DNA from: Oscillospiraceae bacterium
GTDB taxonomy: Bacteria; Bacillota; Clostridia; Oscillospirales; Ruminococcaceae
Assembly (NCBI GenBank): GCA_019423755.1
Contig: JAHZAU010000010.1
Span: 5,913 to 69,912, forward strand
Reading direction: 5' to 3'
Length of the DNA: 64,000 nucleotides
Shown here: in pieces, positions 10,089-19,010 of the stretch
Layout of the letters: each line of letters starts with the position of its first letter
Numbering within the stretch: position 1 is the first letter of the stretch
Translations under genes and position numbers: made by a program
The notes under the pieces: generated by a model
The model's input: only the letters and a program-made list of their open reading frames with translations
Told to the model about the DNA's origin: nothing
The model's database searches: none

Positions 10089-10118
10089 AAACCCCCGGTG
10101 TGGAGAGACCGGGGGTTT
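10089..10118 (-). terminator. Likely terminator of the surface-protein gene
   Basis: Stem AACCCCCGGT/ACCGGGGGTT. It is the first strong GC hairpin reached by transcription leaving the gene that ends at 10177; the 16-bp AT-rich stem at 10058-10092 follows immediately. Confidence 0.5.
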
Positions 10119-10176
10119 TCCTATCGGGCGGGTGCCCGTAAAAAATCAATTAGGAAAAGTGTCTAGTTAGACTAGA

Positions 10177-11661
10177 TTACTTTTTCAGAGCCAGAGCGCC
10201 AGCGCCAGCAACGGAAACAACAGCCAGAGCAACAGCAACGCCTACGAAATCGTTAGCGCCGGTGTTGGGGTTCTCTTTGTCAGCAGCGGGTTTCTCTTCG
10301 GGAGCTTCGGTAGCAGGAGCTTCGTCCTCTTCTACTTCCAGCTCGTCAACAGACAGAACGTAGTTGCCCAGAGTCTTGGTGTTGAAGACATAGCCGTTGA
10401 TCTTGTCGTTGGTGTGAGTTACCTGGTAGTCTTTGACGTATTTAGCGTCAACAGGGTACAGGTTGTTGTCGCTGTCGATCTCGTATACGAACAGGTTAGG
10501 ATCATTGGATTCGATGATCAGTTCGCCAGTTCTGGAGAAGTTAGCGTTGGTGCCCTGGAATTTGAAGAAGTTGTCGAACTCAGCGTCGTACTCGTTAGCA
10601 ACAGCTTTCTGATAAGCGGTGCTCAGGTCGAGGTACATCTTCTCTTCAGAGTACATTTTAACGGTGAAGAAAGCTTTGTCTTCGAAATCGAAAACAGCAG
10701 TGCCGTTTTCACCTTTCTTTACATGCCATACAGCGGGAACGTTAGCGTTGTTGGTCCACTCGAAGTCAACGTATTTGATGTCTTCGTTGGACAGGGTGCC
10801 TTTAACGTAAACGCGATCGGTCTCAGAACGATCGTTGTTGTCGGTTACATATACTTTGTAGTATACTTCATCGTCATCAACAGAGTCGAACAGATCTTTC
10901 AGCTCAACTTTGATGTACCAAGCGCCAGTCTCCAGCTTGGTGTCTTTGGATTTAGCTTTGTAGAAGGAAGCCTTGTCAACGTAGTTAGCAGACTTCTCAA
11001 CAAAGTTGATGGACCAGTTCTTGCCGATTTCGCCGGTGTAGGGGCCCCACTCAACGTACTCGTCAACAGTGTCAGCACCATTTACAGCGTCCTGAGCTGC
11101 AACAGCGGGGAAGTCAACATAAACGGAACCTTCATCGCCAACATTCCAAGAAGTAGGCTGAACTTTCCAACGCAGGTTGTTGTAGGTTCTTTCGGTACCC
11201 TGATAGTCCAGTTTAGTGCAAGCAGCACCACCGTTGTGAACGATATCAACAACAGCGCCAGTGCCCTGCTGAACTCTCAGAATTTCACCAGTGGAACCCA
11301 GGCTCATGTAAATGTAAGTGGGATCAGAAGACAGAACGGTAACGTCATATCTGTGATCCTTAACAGCCTTCAGACCCTCAACTTCAGGGCTATAATGGCC
11401 ATCGATAACAGCCTGATTCTCACCGTACAGAGGCATGTAGATAACGTCGCCGGGACGGAACTCAGCATCTTCCAGGGTGGTGTTCAGAGCAACGCCAGCT
11501 TTGTCGGTAACAACCAGACCGCCGTCGAAGTTCAGACCAACAGCTTTCAGGCTGACTTCGTTGGTGCCAGCGCCAGTGTTGTAGCTGATATCAGCAAAAG
11601 CGTTAACGCCCATGCCGAGTACCATTGCAGAAGCAAGAGCTACAGAAAGTACTTTTTTCAT
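10177..11661 (-). CDS. Secreted surface protein with a C-terminal NPNTG sorting-type signal
   Basis: 494 residues. Residues 1-23 are a clear signal peptide ending in AFA. The mature part is acidic, rich in Asn, Asp, Tyr and Val, with no catalytic motif I recognise. The C-terminus has a Glu/Pro/Ala-rich spacer, then NPNTG at 464-468, a hydrophobic span of about 20 residues and LKK, the layout of a sortase substrate with an NPxTG variant. Codon choice is restricted and unlike the neighbours (GTT, GCT and AAC favoured), which suggests high expression. A near-consensus promoter and a 5' leader of about 140 bases precede it. The ATG has TAGGAGGA upstream. Probably an abundant cell-wall or S-layer-like protein; function unknown. 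Confidence 0.8.
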   Translation of the reverse strand: MKKVLSVALASAMVLGMGVNAFADISYNTGAGTNEVSLKAVGLNFDGGLVVTDKAGVALNTTLEDAEFRPGDVIYMPLYGENQAVIDGHYSPEVEGLKAVKDHRYDVTVLSSDPTYIYMSLGSTGEILRVQQGTGAVVDIVHNGGAACTKLDYQGTERTYNNLRWKVQPTSWNVGDEGSVYVDFPAVAAQDAVNGADTVDEYVEWGPYTGEIGKNWSINFVEKSANYVDKASFYKAKSKDTKLETGAWYIKVELKDLFDSVDDDEVYYKVYVTDNNDRSETDRVYVKGTLSNEDIKYVDFEWTNNANVPAVWHVKKGENGTAVFDFEDKAFFTVKMYSEEKMYLDLSTAYQKAVANEYDAEFDNFFKFQGTNANFSRTGELIIESNDPNLFVYEIDSDNNLYPVDAKYVKDYQVTHTNDKINGYVFNTKTLGNYVLSVDELEVEEDEAPATEAPEEKPAADKENPNTGANDFVGVAVALAVVSVAGAGALALKK

Positions 11662-11810
11662 AGCAAGTATCCTCCTAAAAATTTAAGTAGGCAAATGTTG
11701 TTTGCCAGAGGCAAAACACATTTTGCCGGTTTTGCCCTCCCGCTATACTCCACATACAACGGGAAGTTGACTTTGGGGAAACTCTCCACGCTTTCCCTTT
11801 GTCTGGTGTC

Positions 11811-11839
11811 ATTATAATACACCCCCGCAGAAATTGCAA
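11811..11839 (-). promoter_or_regulatory. Strong promoter of the surface-protein gene
   Basis: On the minus strand TTGCAA (11834-11839), 17-base spacer, perfect TATAAT (11811-11816). The stretch from here to 12160 is AT-rich; apart from an imperfect CCTCCCG/CGGGAGG hairpin at 12097-12126 I see nothing coding in it. Confidence 0.8.
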
Positions 11840-12169
11840 CCCCTTTTTCAAAGTTTTTGTCATCTTTTTGTTACTACTTTGTTCCCAAACCGAAAGAAAC
11901 CGCATGATTAAGCCGTTTCTTTCCCGAAAAAAAGACGAGATTTTTTGTAAAGATTACAGCGGGGTTACAACCCGTCAATTTTCCAGCAGTCTCCAAATTG
12001 GCGAAAAGCACCCTGACAGGCAACTTTGTGATGAATGCGTGATTATAGTTATTGCTAAAATATTATAGATAAATTATAGTAATACATATAAAAATACCTC
12101 CCGAGCATCCGAAGATACCCGGGAGGATAAAAGAATATTGTTTTTTCTTGCGATATTTCCCACACATAA

Positions 12170-12200
12170 AAAAGAAGCCCCCAAAAAAGGGGCTTCTTTC
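12170..12200. terminator. Bidirectional-looking terminator after the MATE gene
   Basis: AAAGAAGCCCC/GGGGCTTCTTT with a 7-base loop; A-rich on the left side, giving a T-run for minus-strand transcription. Confidence 0.8.
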
Positions 12201-12201
12201 G

Positions 12202-13587
12202 TTAGTTTTCGTTTTCGGGAGCGAGTCCCAGCTGCATGATGCGTTTGCGCATCCAGCCGCCGTGCAGGTAGTACCCCATGAAGATCACCGAGGTCAGCGT
12301 CCAGGACAGCGGGTAGCTGATGAGCACCGTGGAAAGCTCCGGACGCAGCGGCACCAGCACCATGATCCAGATGACACGCAGCACGCACACACCCATGCAG
12401 GTGAGGATGGTGGGCGCCAGCGAGACTCCCGTGCCGCGGATGGCGCCGGACAGCACCTCGATGCAGATGTAGGTGAAGTAGAACGGGCACATGTAGTGGG
12501 TCATCACCTGGCCCAGCTCCAGGACTGCCGGGTCGTTGGTGAACAGCCGCAGCATGGTCTGCATACCAAAGACAAACAGCGTGCTCATGAGTACCGTGGT
12601 GCCCAGCGCCATAAGCAGACAGGTGCGGACGCTTTTGCGCACCCGCTTGTACTTCTGGGCGCCGAAGTTCTGCCCCACAAAGGTGGTGATGGACACGCCG
12701 AAGGCGGCGATGATCATCCAATAGAAGCCGTCCACCTTGCCGAAGGCCGTCCAGGCGGCCACCGTGTTGGTGCCGAAGCCGTTGATGCAGGTCTGGATGA
12801 TCAGGTTGGAGAGGGTGTACATGTCCGACTGGATGCCCGCCGGCACGCCGATGCGCAAAATCTCCTGCACCGGCTGGCGGTGGAATTTGATCTGCTTGCG
12901 GTCCACGCGCAGCGGCCAGTCCGCCCGCAGCAGCGTCCGCAGCACCAGCACAGCGCTGACCACCTGGGAAAGGATGGTAGCCAAGCCTGCGCCGGCCACG
13001 CCCATCTTGAACCCGAGCACCAGCAGCAGGTCCAGCACGATGTTGGTCAGACAGCTGATGATGAGGAAATACAGCGGGCGCCGGGTGTCTCCCACGGCCC
13101 GCAAAATGCCCGAGCCGATGTTATAGATGAAGGAAGCGATGGTACCGACAAAATAGATGCGGATGTAGGTGAGCGCATAGGGAAGGATGTCCGACGGGGT
13201 GCTCATGGCGCTCAGCGCCCACGGCGAGAGCACAAGACCCAGCACCGTGATGACCGCGCCGGCGGTGACTGCCAGGGCCATGGAGGTATGTACCGCGTTG
13301 GAGACTTCCTCCAGCCGCCGGGCGCCGTAATGCTGGGCGATGACCACGGTGGCGCCCGAGGACACTCCCACAAACAGGTTTACCAGCAGCATGATGATGG
13401 TGCCGGTGGAGCCGCCCACGGCGGCCAGGGCCTCTTTGCCCACAAACTGTCCCACGATGATGGCGTCTGCGGTGTTGTAAAGCTGTTGGAAAAAGGTCCC
13501 GAACAAAATGGGGAAGAAGAAGTAGAGCAGCTGCTTCCAGATGACCCCCTCGGTGATGCCGTTTTCCTGGATGGTTCTGCGAGGCAT
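12202..13587 (-). CDS. MATE family efflux transporter
   Basis: 461 residues, about 12 membrane segments in two halves. The opening GVIWKQLLYFFFPILFGTFFQ and the QQLYNTADAIIVGQFVG block are characteristic of the DinF/NorM-like MATE group, which exports cationic drugs or metabolites with Na+ or H+. The ATG at 13587 has AAAGGAG upstream. It stands alone between its terminator and the histidine kinase gene, and the substrate cannot be read from sequence. Confidence 0.9.
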   Translation of the reverse strand: MPRRTIQENGITEGVIWKQLLYFFFPILFGTFFQQLYNTADAIIVGQFVGKEALAAVGGSTGTIIMLLVNLFVGVSSGATVVIAQHYGARRLEEVSNAVHTSMALAVTAGAVITVLGLVLSPWALSAMSTPSDILPYALTYIRIYFVGTIASFIYNIGSGILRAVGDTRRPLYFLIISCLTNIVLDLLLVLGFKMGVAGAGLATILSQVVSAVLVLRTLLRADWPLRVDRKQIKFHRQPVQEILRIGVPAGIQSDMYTLSNLIIQTCINGFGTNTVAAWTAFGKVDGFYWMIIAAFGVSITTFVGQNFGAQKYKRVRKSVRTCLLMALGTTVLMSTLFVFGMQTMLRLFTNDPAVLELGQVMTHYMCPFYFTYICIEVLSGAIRGTGVSLAPTILTCMGVCVLRVIWIMVLVPLRPELSTVLISYPLSWTLTSVIFMGYYLHGGWMRKRIMQLGLAPENEN

Positions 13588-13698
13588 AGATGGTGTTTCT
13601 CCTTTCGTCCCGGACCGAGCCGGGGTATTCCTTGTGCAGATAGTTTAGCACATTTTCCCCAAAAAGTCAGGAGGGGAGAGGAAGGAGGAGAAAACTTT

Positions 13699-14970
13699 TT
13701 ACCGCGGTAGCCACAGGACGAACACCGCCCCCTGGGGGGAGTTGTCCTCGATGGTGATGCGTCCCCGGTGCAGCCGGGCGATCTCCGCCGCGATGGAAAG
13801 CCCCAGCCCCCAGTGCCCCTTGCGGGAGCGGGACAGGTCCGCCTGGTAAAACCGGTCGAACACCAGCTCCCGCTGCTGGGGCGGGACGCCAGGCCCGGTG
13901 TCCGCCACCCAAAGGCGCACCCACCTCCCGCCGCCGGGCAGGTCCACCCCCAAGGTGATGCGCCCGCCCTGGGGCGTGCAGGACAGGGCGTTGTCCAGGA
14001 AAATTTCCAACACCTGCCGCACCCGCATGCGGTCGCACCGGCAGAGGGGGCAGTCCTCCTCCGGCAGGGAGCAGCGCACCCGCAGCTCCTTTTGCAGGGC
14101 GGCAGGCTCAAAGGCCTCGGCGGTGTTCAGCAGGAGGGTTTCCAGGTCGGTAGGTTCTTTCTGGACGGTCCAGGTCTGGTTGTCCGCCCCGGCCAGCAGC
14201 AGCATGTCCCCAATGAGCCGGGACATTTGGGTACATTCCTGGGCGATGGTCTCCCGGAAGCGGGCGGCGCGGTCCGGCGGGGCGGTTTCCAGCGCCGAAA
14301 CGGTGGACTGGATCACCGCCAGGGGGGACTTGAGCTCGTGGGATGCCGCCGACAGGAAGAAGGCCTGCTTCTGGCGGCTTTCGGCCACCGGACGGATGGC
14401 CCGGCCGGTAAACAGCCAGGCAAACACCGCCAACGCCGCGATGGCCAGCCCGCACAGCCCGGCAAAGGTGGCGCTCAGCCGGAAGATCTGGGCCTGCTCC
14501 GGGGCCTTGGACCGCAGGATGACCATCCCCAGCCACCCATCGCCCTTGGGCATCACCGAGGCGCAGGCGTAGAAAGCCTCCCCGCTGTCCGAGGTGAAGG
14601 GGAAGAGCATGCTGTGGGGCAGCAGGCCCTCGGGCTTCTGGGAAAAGTCAAAACCCAGGGAGATGGCCGTCGCCCGGGCTTGGGCGGAAAGGTCCCGCCG
14701 GGAGCCAAAAAGCAGGCTTTGGCCGCCGTCCTCCAGGTAAAGGACCAGGTGAGAGGAAGCCTCGGTCTGGGCAAGCCAGGTGTGGTCGATGACCAGGGAG
14801 GTCTGCAGGTGGTTTGTCACCGACGCTACGCCGGAGTTAAAGTCCTGCAGCGCCTGCTCGTTGAGATATTGGATGGAGATGCGCAGCGAGGCGACGGCCA
14901 TGATCAGCAAAATCACCGCCGTTACCGTCACGCAAAGGAGGGTCAGCCTCCGGCGCAGGGAAGCGAGCAT
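13699..14970 (-). CDS. Sensor histidine kinase
   Basis: 423 residues. Membrane segments at about 8-30 and 165-190 flank an extracytoplasmic sensor domain of about 135 residues. The kinase core has the H-box SHELKSPLAVIQS, N-box LDNALS, G1 DTGPGVP and G2 GLGLSIA. It autophosphorylates on the H-box His and passes phosphate to the response regulator encoded one base upstream. The pair lies divergent to the SBP-permease-HlyD operon, which it probably controls. Confidence 0.92.
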   Translation of the reverse strand: MLASLRRRLTLLCVTVTAVILLIMAVASLRISIQYLNEQALQDFNSGVASVTNHLQTSLVIDHTWLAQTEASSHLVLYLEDGGQSLLFGSRRDLSAQARATAISLGFDFSQKPEGLLPHSMLFPFTSDSGEAFYACASVMPKGDGWLGMVILRSKAPEQAQIFRLSATFAGLCGLAIAALAVFAWLFTGRAIRPVAESRQKQAFFLSAASHELKSPLAVIQSTVSALETAPPDRAARFRETIAQECTQMSRLIGDMLLLAGADNQTWTVQKEPTDLETLLLNTAEAFEPAALQKELRVRCSLPEEDCPLCRCDRMRVRQVLEIFLDNALSCTPQGGRITLGVDLPGGGRWVRLWVADTGPGVPPQQRELVFDRFYQADLSRSRKGHWGLGLSIAAEIARLHRGRITIEDNSPQGAVFVLWLPR

Positions 14971-14971
14971 C

Positions 14972-15646
14972 CTACTGCACCTCCAACCGGTAGCCGGTGC
15001 CCCGCACCGTCTGGATGGCGGCGCTGGGGTCCACCGCCCGCAGCCGCTTGCGCAGGAAGTGGATGTAGTTGTCCAGGTTGCCGTCCTCCACCTGGGTCTC
15101 GGTGCCCCAAACGTGGTAAAGCAGCGCCGCGCGGGAGAGGGTCTGCCCCGGGTGCTTCATGAGCAGTTCCAGGAGGCTTGCCTCCCGCCCGGAAAGGGAG
15201 ACCTCCCCCGCCGGGCCGCGCAGACGCTTTTCCTCTAAAAGAAGGGTCAGCCCGCCGCACTGCTGCTGGCGGCTGTCCCCCAGGCCCCGGGGACGGCGGC
15301 CCATGGCGCGCACCCGGGCCAGCAGCTCCTCCATGGCAAAGGGCTTGGTGATGTAGTCGTCGGCGCCGGCGTCCAGCCCTTCTACCCGCTGCTGCACCTG
15401 CCCCAGGGCGGTGACCAGCAGCACCGGGGTGCCGATGCCCTCCTTCCGCAGCTGGCGCAGCACTTCCAGGCCGTCCATCCCCGGCAGCATCCGGTCCAGC
15501 AGGATCAGGTCGTGGGCCTTCTGCCGCGCCCAGAAAAGCCCCTCCTCGCCGTCGCCGCACCAGTCGCAGGAAATGCCCTGCTGCTGCAGCTGCCAGCGGA
15601 TGGCCTCGCAGAGTTTTTCGTCGTCTTCGATGAGTAAGATCCGCAT
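14972..15646 (-). CDS. OmpR/PhoB-family response regulator
   Basis: 224 residues. The receiver domain has the acidic pair EDD near the start, phospho-acceptor Asp in LILLDRMLPGMDG, the conserved Thr in LLVTAL and Lys in YITKPF. The C-terminal winged helix ends in VRGTGYRLEV. GGAGGTG inside its 3' end serves the kinase gene, which starts one base after the stop, so the two are cotranscribed. The likely target is the mirror-image operator upstream. Confidence 0.93.
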   Translation of the reverse strand: MRILLIEDDEKLCEAIRWQLQQQGISCDWCGDGEEGLFWARQKAHDLILLDRMLPGMDGLEVLRQLRKEGIGTPVLLVTALGQVQQRVEGLDAGADDYITKPFAMEELLARVRAMGRRPRGLGDSRQQQCGGLTLLLEEKRLRGPAGEVSLSGREASLLELLMKHPGQTLSRAALLYHVWGTETQVEDGNLDNYIHFLRKRLRAVDPSAAIQTVRGTGYRLEVQ

Positions 15647-15680
15647 ACGGTCTCCTCGCTTTCTTCCTATATATGCTGCT

Positions 15681-15760
15681 ATTATACCATCCCTGTCTTG
15701 AAAAAACCTTAAAATACCGGTGGAAACTTAGAGGTTTTTTCAAGGTTTGGATGATACAAT
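15681..15760. promoter_or_regulatory. Mirror-image divergent promoters with a 13-bp inverted operator
   Basis: CTTGAAAAAACCT at 15697-15709 and its exact inverse AGGTTTTTTCAAG at 15732-15744 are separated by 22 bases. Each arm lies exactly 10 bases from a -10 box: TATAAT on the minus strand (15681-15686) and TACAAT on the plus strand (15755-15760). The first bases of each arm take the place of the -35. This is what one expects for an activator that turns on both the two-component pair and the facing operon. Confidence 0.75.
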
Positions 15761-15815
15761 AGGAGCTGTCAAAGGGGCAGCCTGCCCCAAACCGCAAAAG
15801 AAAGAAGGAATGGAA

Positions 15816-18110
15816 ATGAAACATTGGTATCAGCGATTACTGGCGGCATTCTGCGCCGCCTGTCTGCTGTTTTCCGCCTGCGGCCAGCCTTCCGGCGAGG
15901 AGGTCTCTCTGGAGAACGACGACTCCCAGGGCGCTATGGGCCGGTATCTGGAGGAGGACCGCACCCTGCCGGAAAACGTGGGGATGAACCGCTTTCTGGT
16001 GCCGGGGCCGGAAGGCTCGCTGGAACTGCTGGCCTGCACCAGCACCGATATGATGGTGGGTACCTGGAACCTGTACCGCTCTGAGGACGGCGGCCGCAGC
16101 TGGACCCAGGAGGACGCCCCCTGGCTCAAACAGCTGGAAGGCGAAACGGTGGTCTACGGCTACGGCGTCCGGGAGGACGGCACCCGCCAGCTGCGCTACA
16201 TCACCTATCCCCAGGAATATCTCGACGCACTGATGGCCATGGACGGCAATTACAGCGAGCAGATGCCGGAGGAGCCGCCCTACTACGACTGGACCATCGC
16301 GCCCGACGGCACCCCTTCCGAGCCCCGTGAGGTCACCGATTATGTAGGCGGAACATCCTCCATTACCTTTGCGGAGGACGGCAGCTGGTTTATCGTGGAC
16401 TACGCCCAGGTCCAGCATTACGGCAGCGACGGCAAGCTCATCAACAGCATCCCCATCGAAACTTCCAGTTCCAACAACAGCTGCGTCCCGGTGGGGGACC
16501 GGCTGTATGTGGGGACCAGCGACGGGGTCAGCGAATATGACATCGCTACCGGAGAGAAGCTTTCCAATGAGGCGCTGGACTCCCTGCGCAAAAAGCCCGG
16601 CGAGATGGCGTCCATGGTGTTCAGCTACGAAAGCAACTCGGCCCATGTGGCAGCTTCGGCAGACGGCGGCTCCCTGTGCTTTGCGAACCCCGACGGTATT
16701 TACCAGATGAAGCAGGGCGGCTCGGTGGTGGAAAAGCTGCTGGACGGCAGCCTGACCAGCCTGAATATGCCCTCCCTGACCCTGGAAGCCTTTGTACCGG
16801 TGGGGGAGGAGGAGTTCGTGCTCCTGCTCAGCGACGGGAAAAATAGCTCGCTTATGGGCTACACCTATTCCCCCGATACCCCCACCGTGCCCCAGACCAA
16901 GCTGGAAGTGTTCGGACTGGAAGAGAACAAAACCGTTCGCCAGGCTATGAGCCTCTTCCAGCGCCAGCACCCGGACGTGCAGGTGAAGTATACCGTAGCC
17001 AGCGCCGCCGAGGGAACGACGACTTCTGACCAGCTGCGCACCTTGAGCACCCAGCTGCTTTCCGGCCAGGGCCCCGATATCCTGCTGCTGGACGGCATGC
17101 CCATCGACTCGTACATGGAAAAAGGGGTGCTCATGGACCTGGGCGAGACCCTTGCCCAGTGTGAACCCCTGCTGGAAAACGTATCCGCCACCTTCCAGTA
17201 CGAAAGCGGCATCTGGGCCGTTCCGGCGCGCTTCTCGGTGCCCTATATCATGGCGCCGCAGGAAGCAGCCGAACAGATCAACACCCTGGACGGCCTGGTG
17301 AAGGCGGTTCAGGAAGGCGAGGCCAGCGGAAAATATCCCACCGGTGCCTTTGTGAATCAGGACCCGCTTGCCCTGTTTAACATCCTTTCCTATACCTCTG
17401 CCGGGGCATGGATCGAGGACGGCAAAGTGCAGGAGGAGGCGCTGACCCAGTTCCTGGAGGCGATTGCAGCCATGCAGAAACTGGCGGCCTCCCCGGAGGA
17501 ACAGGAATACTACTCCAACGCCCTGCAGGACGGCTCCTGGGGAGCCATCGATTGGGCCTATGGCAAGACCATGTTCCACACCGGCCTTATCCAAAGCTGG
17601 CGGGACCTGGCTACCATGGAGGCTGCCAGCAAACAGCGGGGCGACGGAACCGTCCAGCCGATGCAGGGCCAGATGGGCGCCACCTTCTGCCCGCAGACGA
17701 TTGTCGGCATCAACAGCAACAGCAAGCAGAAGGAGCTGGCGGGGCAGTTTGTCCAGCTGCTGCTCTCCCAGGAGGTGCAGAAGAACAACTTCTCCGATGG
17801 CCTGGCGGTCAACAAACAGGCCTTTACCGAAACCAGCTGGAACCCCTACTCGGAGTTTGATGACGGATATTCCCTGGGCAGCAGCGACGATCAGGGCAAC
17901 ACCTTGATCCTCACCGTCAAATGGCCCGAACAAGCTACCATGGACGCCTTTGCTGCGCAGATCACCGCCATCACCACCCCCTGTGTGCCGGAACAGACAG
18001 TACAGGACCTGATCTGGGAGGCTGCCCAGCCCTACTTTACCGGCGGCATCGACTGCGCCACTGCGGTGGAGGCGGTGCAGCGCAAGCTCCAGCTGGTGCT
18101 GGCAGAATAG
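15816..18110 (+). CDS. Lipoprotein: propeller-like N-half fused to an ABC solute-binding domain
   Basis: 764 residues, about twice the size of a normal binding protein. The N-terminus is a lipoprotein signal with FSAC at 19-22. Residues about 25-365 contain strand-rich repeats and an Asp-box-like YRSEDGGRSW, as in BNR/sialidase-type propellers. From about 370 (LEVFGLEENKTVRQAMSLFQ) the sequence follows the family 1 sugar-binding protein pattern, including GQGPDILLLDG. ATG 15816 is chosen over 15810 for better spacing to AGAAGGA. Two CUT1-like permease genes follow. A sensing or polysaccharide-binding role for the front half is inference. Confidence 0.8.
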   Translation: MKHWYQRLLAAFCAACLLFSACGQPSGEEVSLENDDSQGAMGRYLEEDRTLPENVGMNRFLVPGPEGSLELLACTSTDMMVGTWNLYRSEDGGRSWTQEDAPWLKQLEGETVVYGYGVREDGTRQLRYITYPQEYLDALMAMDGNYSEQMPEEPPYYDWTIAPDGTPSEPREVTDYVGGTSSITFAEDGSWFIVDYAQVQHYGSDGKLINSIPIETSSSNNSCVPVGDRLYVGTSDGVSEYDIATGEKLSNEALDSLRKKPGEMASMVFSYESNSAHVAASADGGSLCFANPDGIYQMKQGGSVVEKLLDGSLTSLNMPSLTLEAFVPVGEEEFVLLLSDGKNSSLMGYTYSPDTPTVPQTKLEVFGLEENKTVRQAMSLFQRQHPDVQVKYTVASAAEGTTTSDQLRTLSTQLLSGQGPDILLLDGMPIDSYMEKGVLMDLGETLAQCEPLLENVSATFQYESGIWAVPARFSVPYIMAPQEAAEQINTLDGLVKAVQEGEASGKYPTGAFVNQDPLALFNILSYTSAGAWIEDGKVQEEALTQFLEAIAAMQKLAASPEEQEYYSNALQDGSWGAIDWAYGKTMFHTGLIQSWRDLATMEAASKQRGDGTVQPMQGQMGATFCPQTIVGINSNSKQKELAGQFVQLLLSQEVQKNNFSDGLAVNKQAFTETSWNPYSEFDDGYSLGSSDDQGNTLILTVKWPEQATMDAFAAQITAITTPCVPEQTVQDLIWEAAQPYFTGGIDCATAVEAVQRKLQLVLAE

Positions 18111-18113
18111 CCT

Positions 18114-19010
18114 ATGACTTGGGATAAACGCATCTCTCCCGCCGCCCCCCGCCGGAAAAAGCGGGACTGGACCGGGCTTTGGTTTCTGCTGCCAAGCCTT
18201 ATCGGGGTGACGGTGTTTGTGCTGGTGCCCTTTGCGGACGTGGTGCGGCGCTCCTTCTTCACCGCCATGAACGGGCAGTTTGTGGGGCTTGCCAACTACC
18301 GCGCCCTTTGGGAAAACCAGGCCTTTCGCCTGGCGGCGGGCAACACCACCCGCTTTATGCTCACCTGCATCCCGCTGCTCATCGCCCTGTCACTGCTGGT
18401 AGCGGCGCTGCTTAGCTGGAACCAGCAGCACACCCAGCTGCTCAAGACCACCTTCTTGCTGCCCATGGCGGTGCCGGTGGCTTCGGTGGTGCTGCTGTGG
18501 CGGGTGATGTTTTCCCAGCAGGGGCTGCTCAATGGGGCCCTGGTGAGCCTGGGGGTCATCCAGCCGGAGCAGGCGGTGGACTACATGCAGAGCGGATGGG
18601 CCTTTTGGGTGCTGGTGCTCAGCTACCTGTGGAAAAACCTGGGATACGATATGATCCTTTGGCTGGCGGGGCTTGCCAACATCCCGCCCAGCCAGTACGA
18701 GGCCGCCCGGGTGGACGGCGCCGGCGGCTGGCAGTGCTTCTGGTCCATCACCCTGCCCAACCTGGTGCCGTCGCTGTTTACCATCTCGGTGCTCAGCTTC
18801 CTCAACGCCTTCAAGGTGTTCCGGGAGGCCTATCTCATCGCCGGGGACTACCCCCATACCAGCATGTACCTGCTCCAACACCTGTTCAACAACTGGTTTG
18901 TGGACCTGGATATGGATAAGCTGTGCGCCGCCGCTGTGGTGGTGGCTATGGTGATCTTCCTGCTGATCCTGCTGTTGGAGCGCTCCTGGGGAGGAGGGGA
19001 GGAAGCATGA
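18114..19010 (+). CDS. ABC transporter permease, CUT1 (MalF-like)
   Basis: 298 residues with about six membrane segments after a basic N-terminus (PRRKKRDW). The EAA loop that contacts the ATPase is present (YEAARVDGAGGWQCFWSITL). The start lies 3 bases after the lipoprotein stop and the end overlaps the next permease by 4 bases (ATGA), so the operon is tight. No ATP-binding subunit is encoded nearby; a shared MsmK-type ATPase elsewhere is the usual explanation in Firmicutes. Confidence 0.9.
   Translation: MTWDKRISPAAPRRKKRDWTGLWFLLPSLIGVTVFVLVPFADVVRRSFFTAMNGQFVGLANYRALWENQAFRLAAGNTTRFMLTCIPLLIALSLLVAALLSWNQQHTQLLKTTFLLPMAVPVASVVLLWRVMFSQQGLLNGALVSLGVIQPEQAVDYMQSGWAFWVLVLSYLWKNLGYDMILWLAGLANIPPSQYEAARVDGAGGWQCFWSITLPNLVPSLFTISVLSFLNAFKVFREAYLIAGDYPHTSMYLLQHLFNNWFVDLDMDKLCAAAVVVAMVIFLLILLLERSWGGGEEA

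Larger units (their letters stand above)
9565..10118. repeat. Intergenic island of about nine stem-loops with a repeated head motif
   Basis: No gene is visible in this stretch of about 600 bases. Hairpins: 9565-9585 (AGTTGGAGC/GCTCCAACT), 9591-9620 (terminator), 9673-9692, 9727-9772, 9816-9835 (AGTTGGCGC/GCGCCAACT), 9839-9868, 9905-9930, 10028-10057, 10058-10092 (16-bp perfect stem) and 10089-10118. The head CGAGAAYACAA occurs at 9716, 9891 and 10015, each time directly before a stem-loop. Several loops could terminate yabR from the left and the surface-protein gene from the right, but two terminators would suffice. Confidence 0.75.

Noticed and set aside
10414..11817. 467-codon plus-strand frame antisense to the surface-protein gene
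   Set aside because: It arises from the restricted codon use of the real gene; it has no signal, motif or ribosome binding site.
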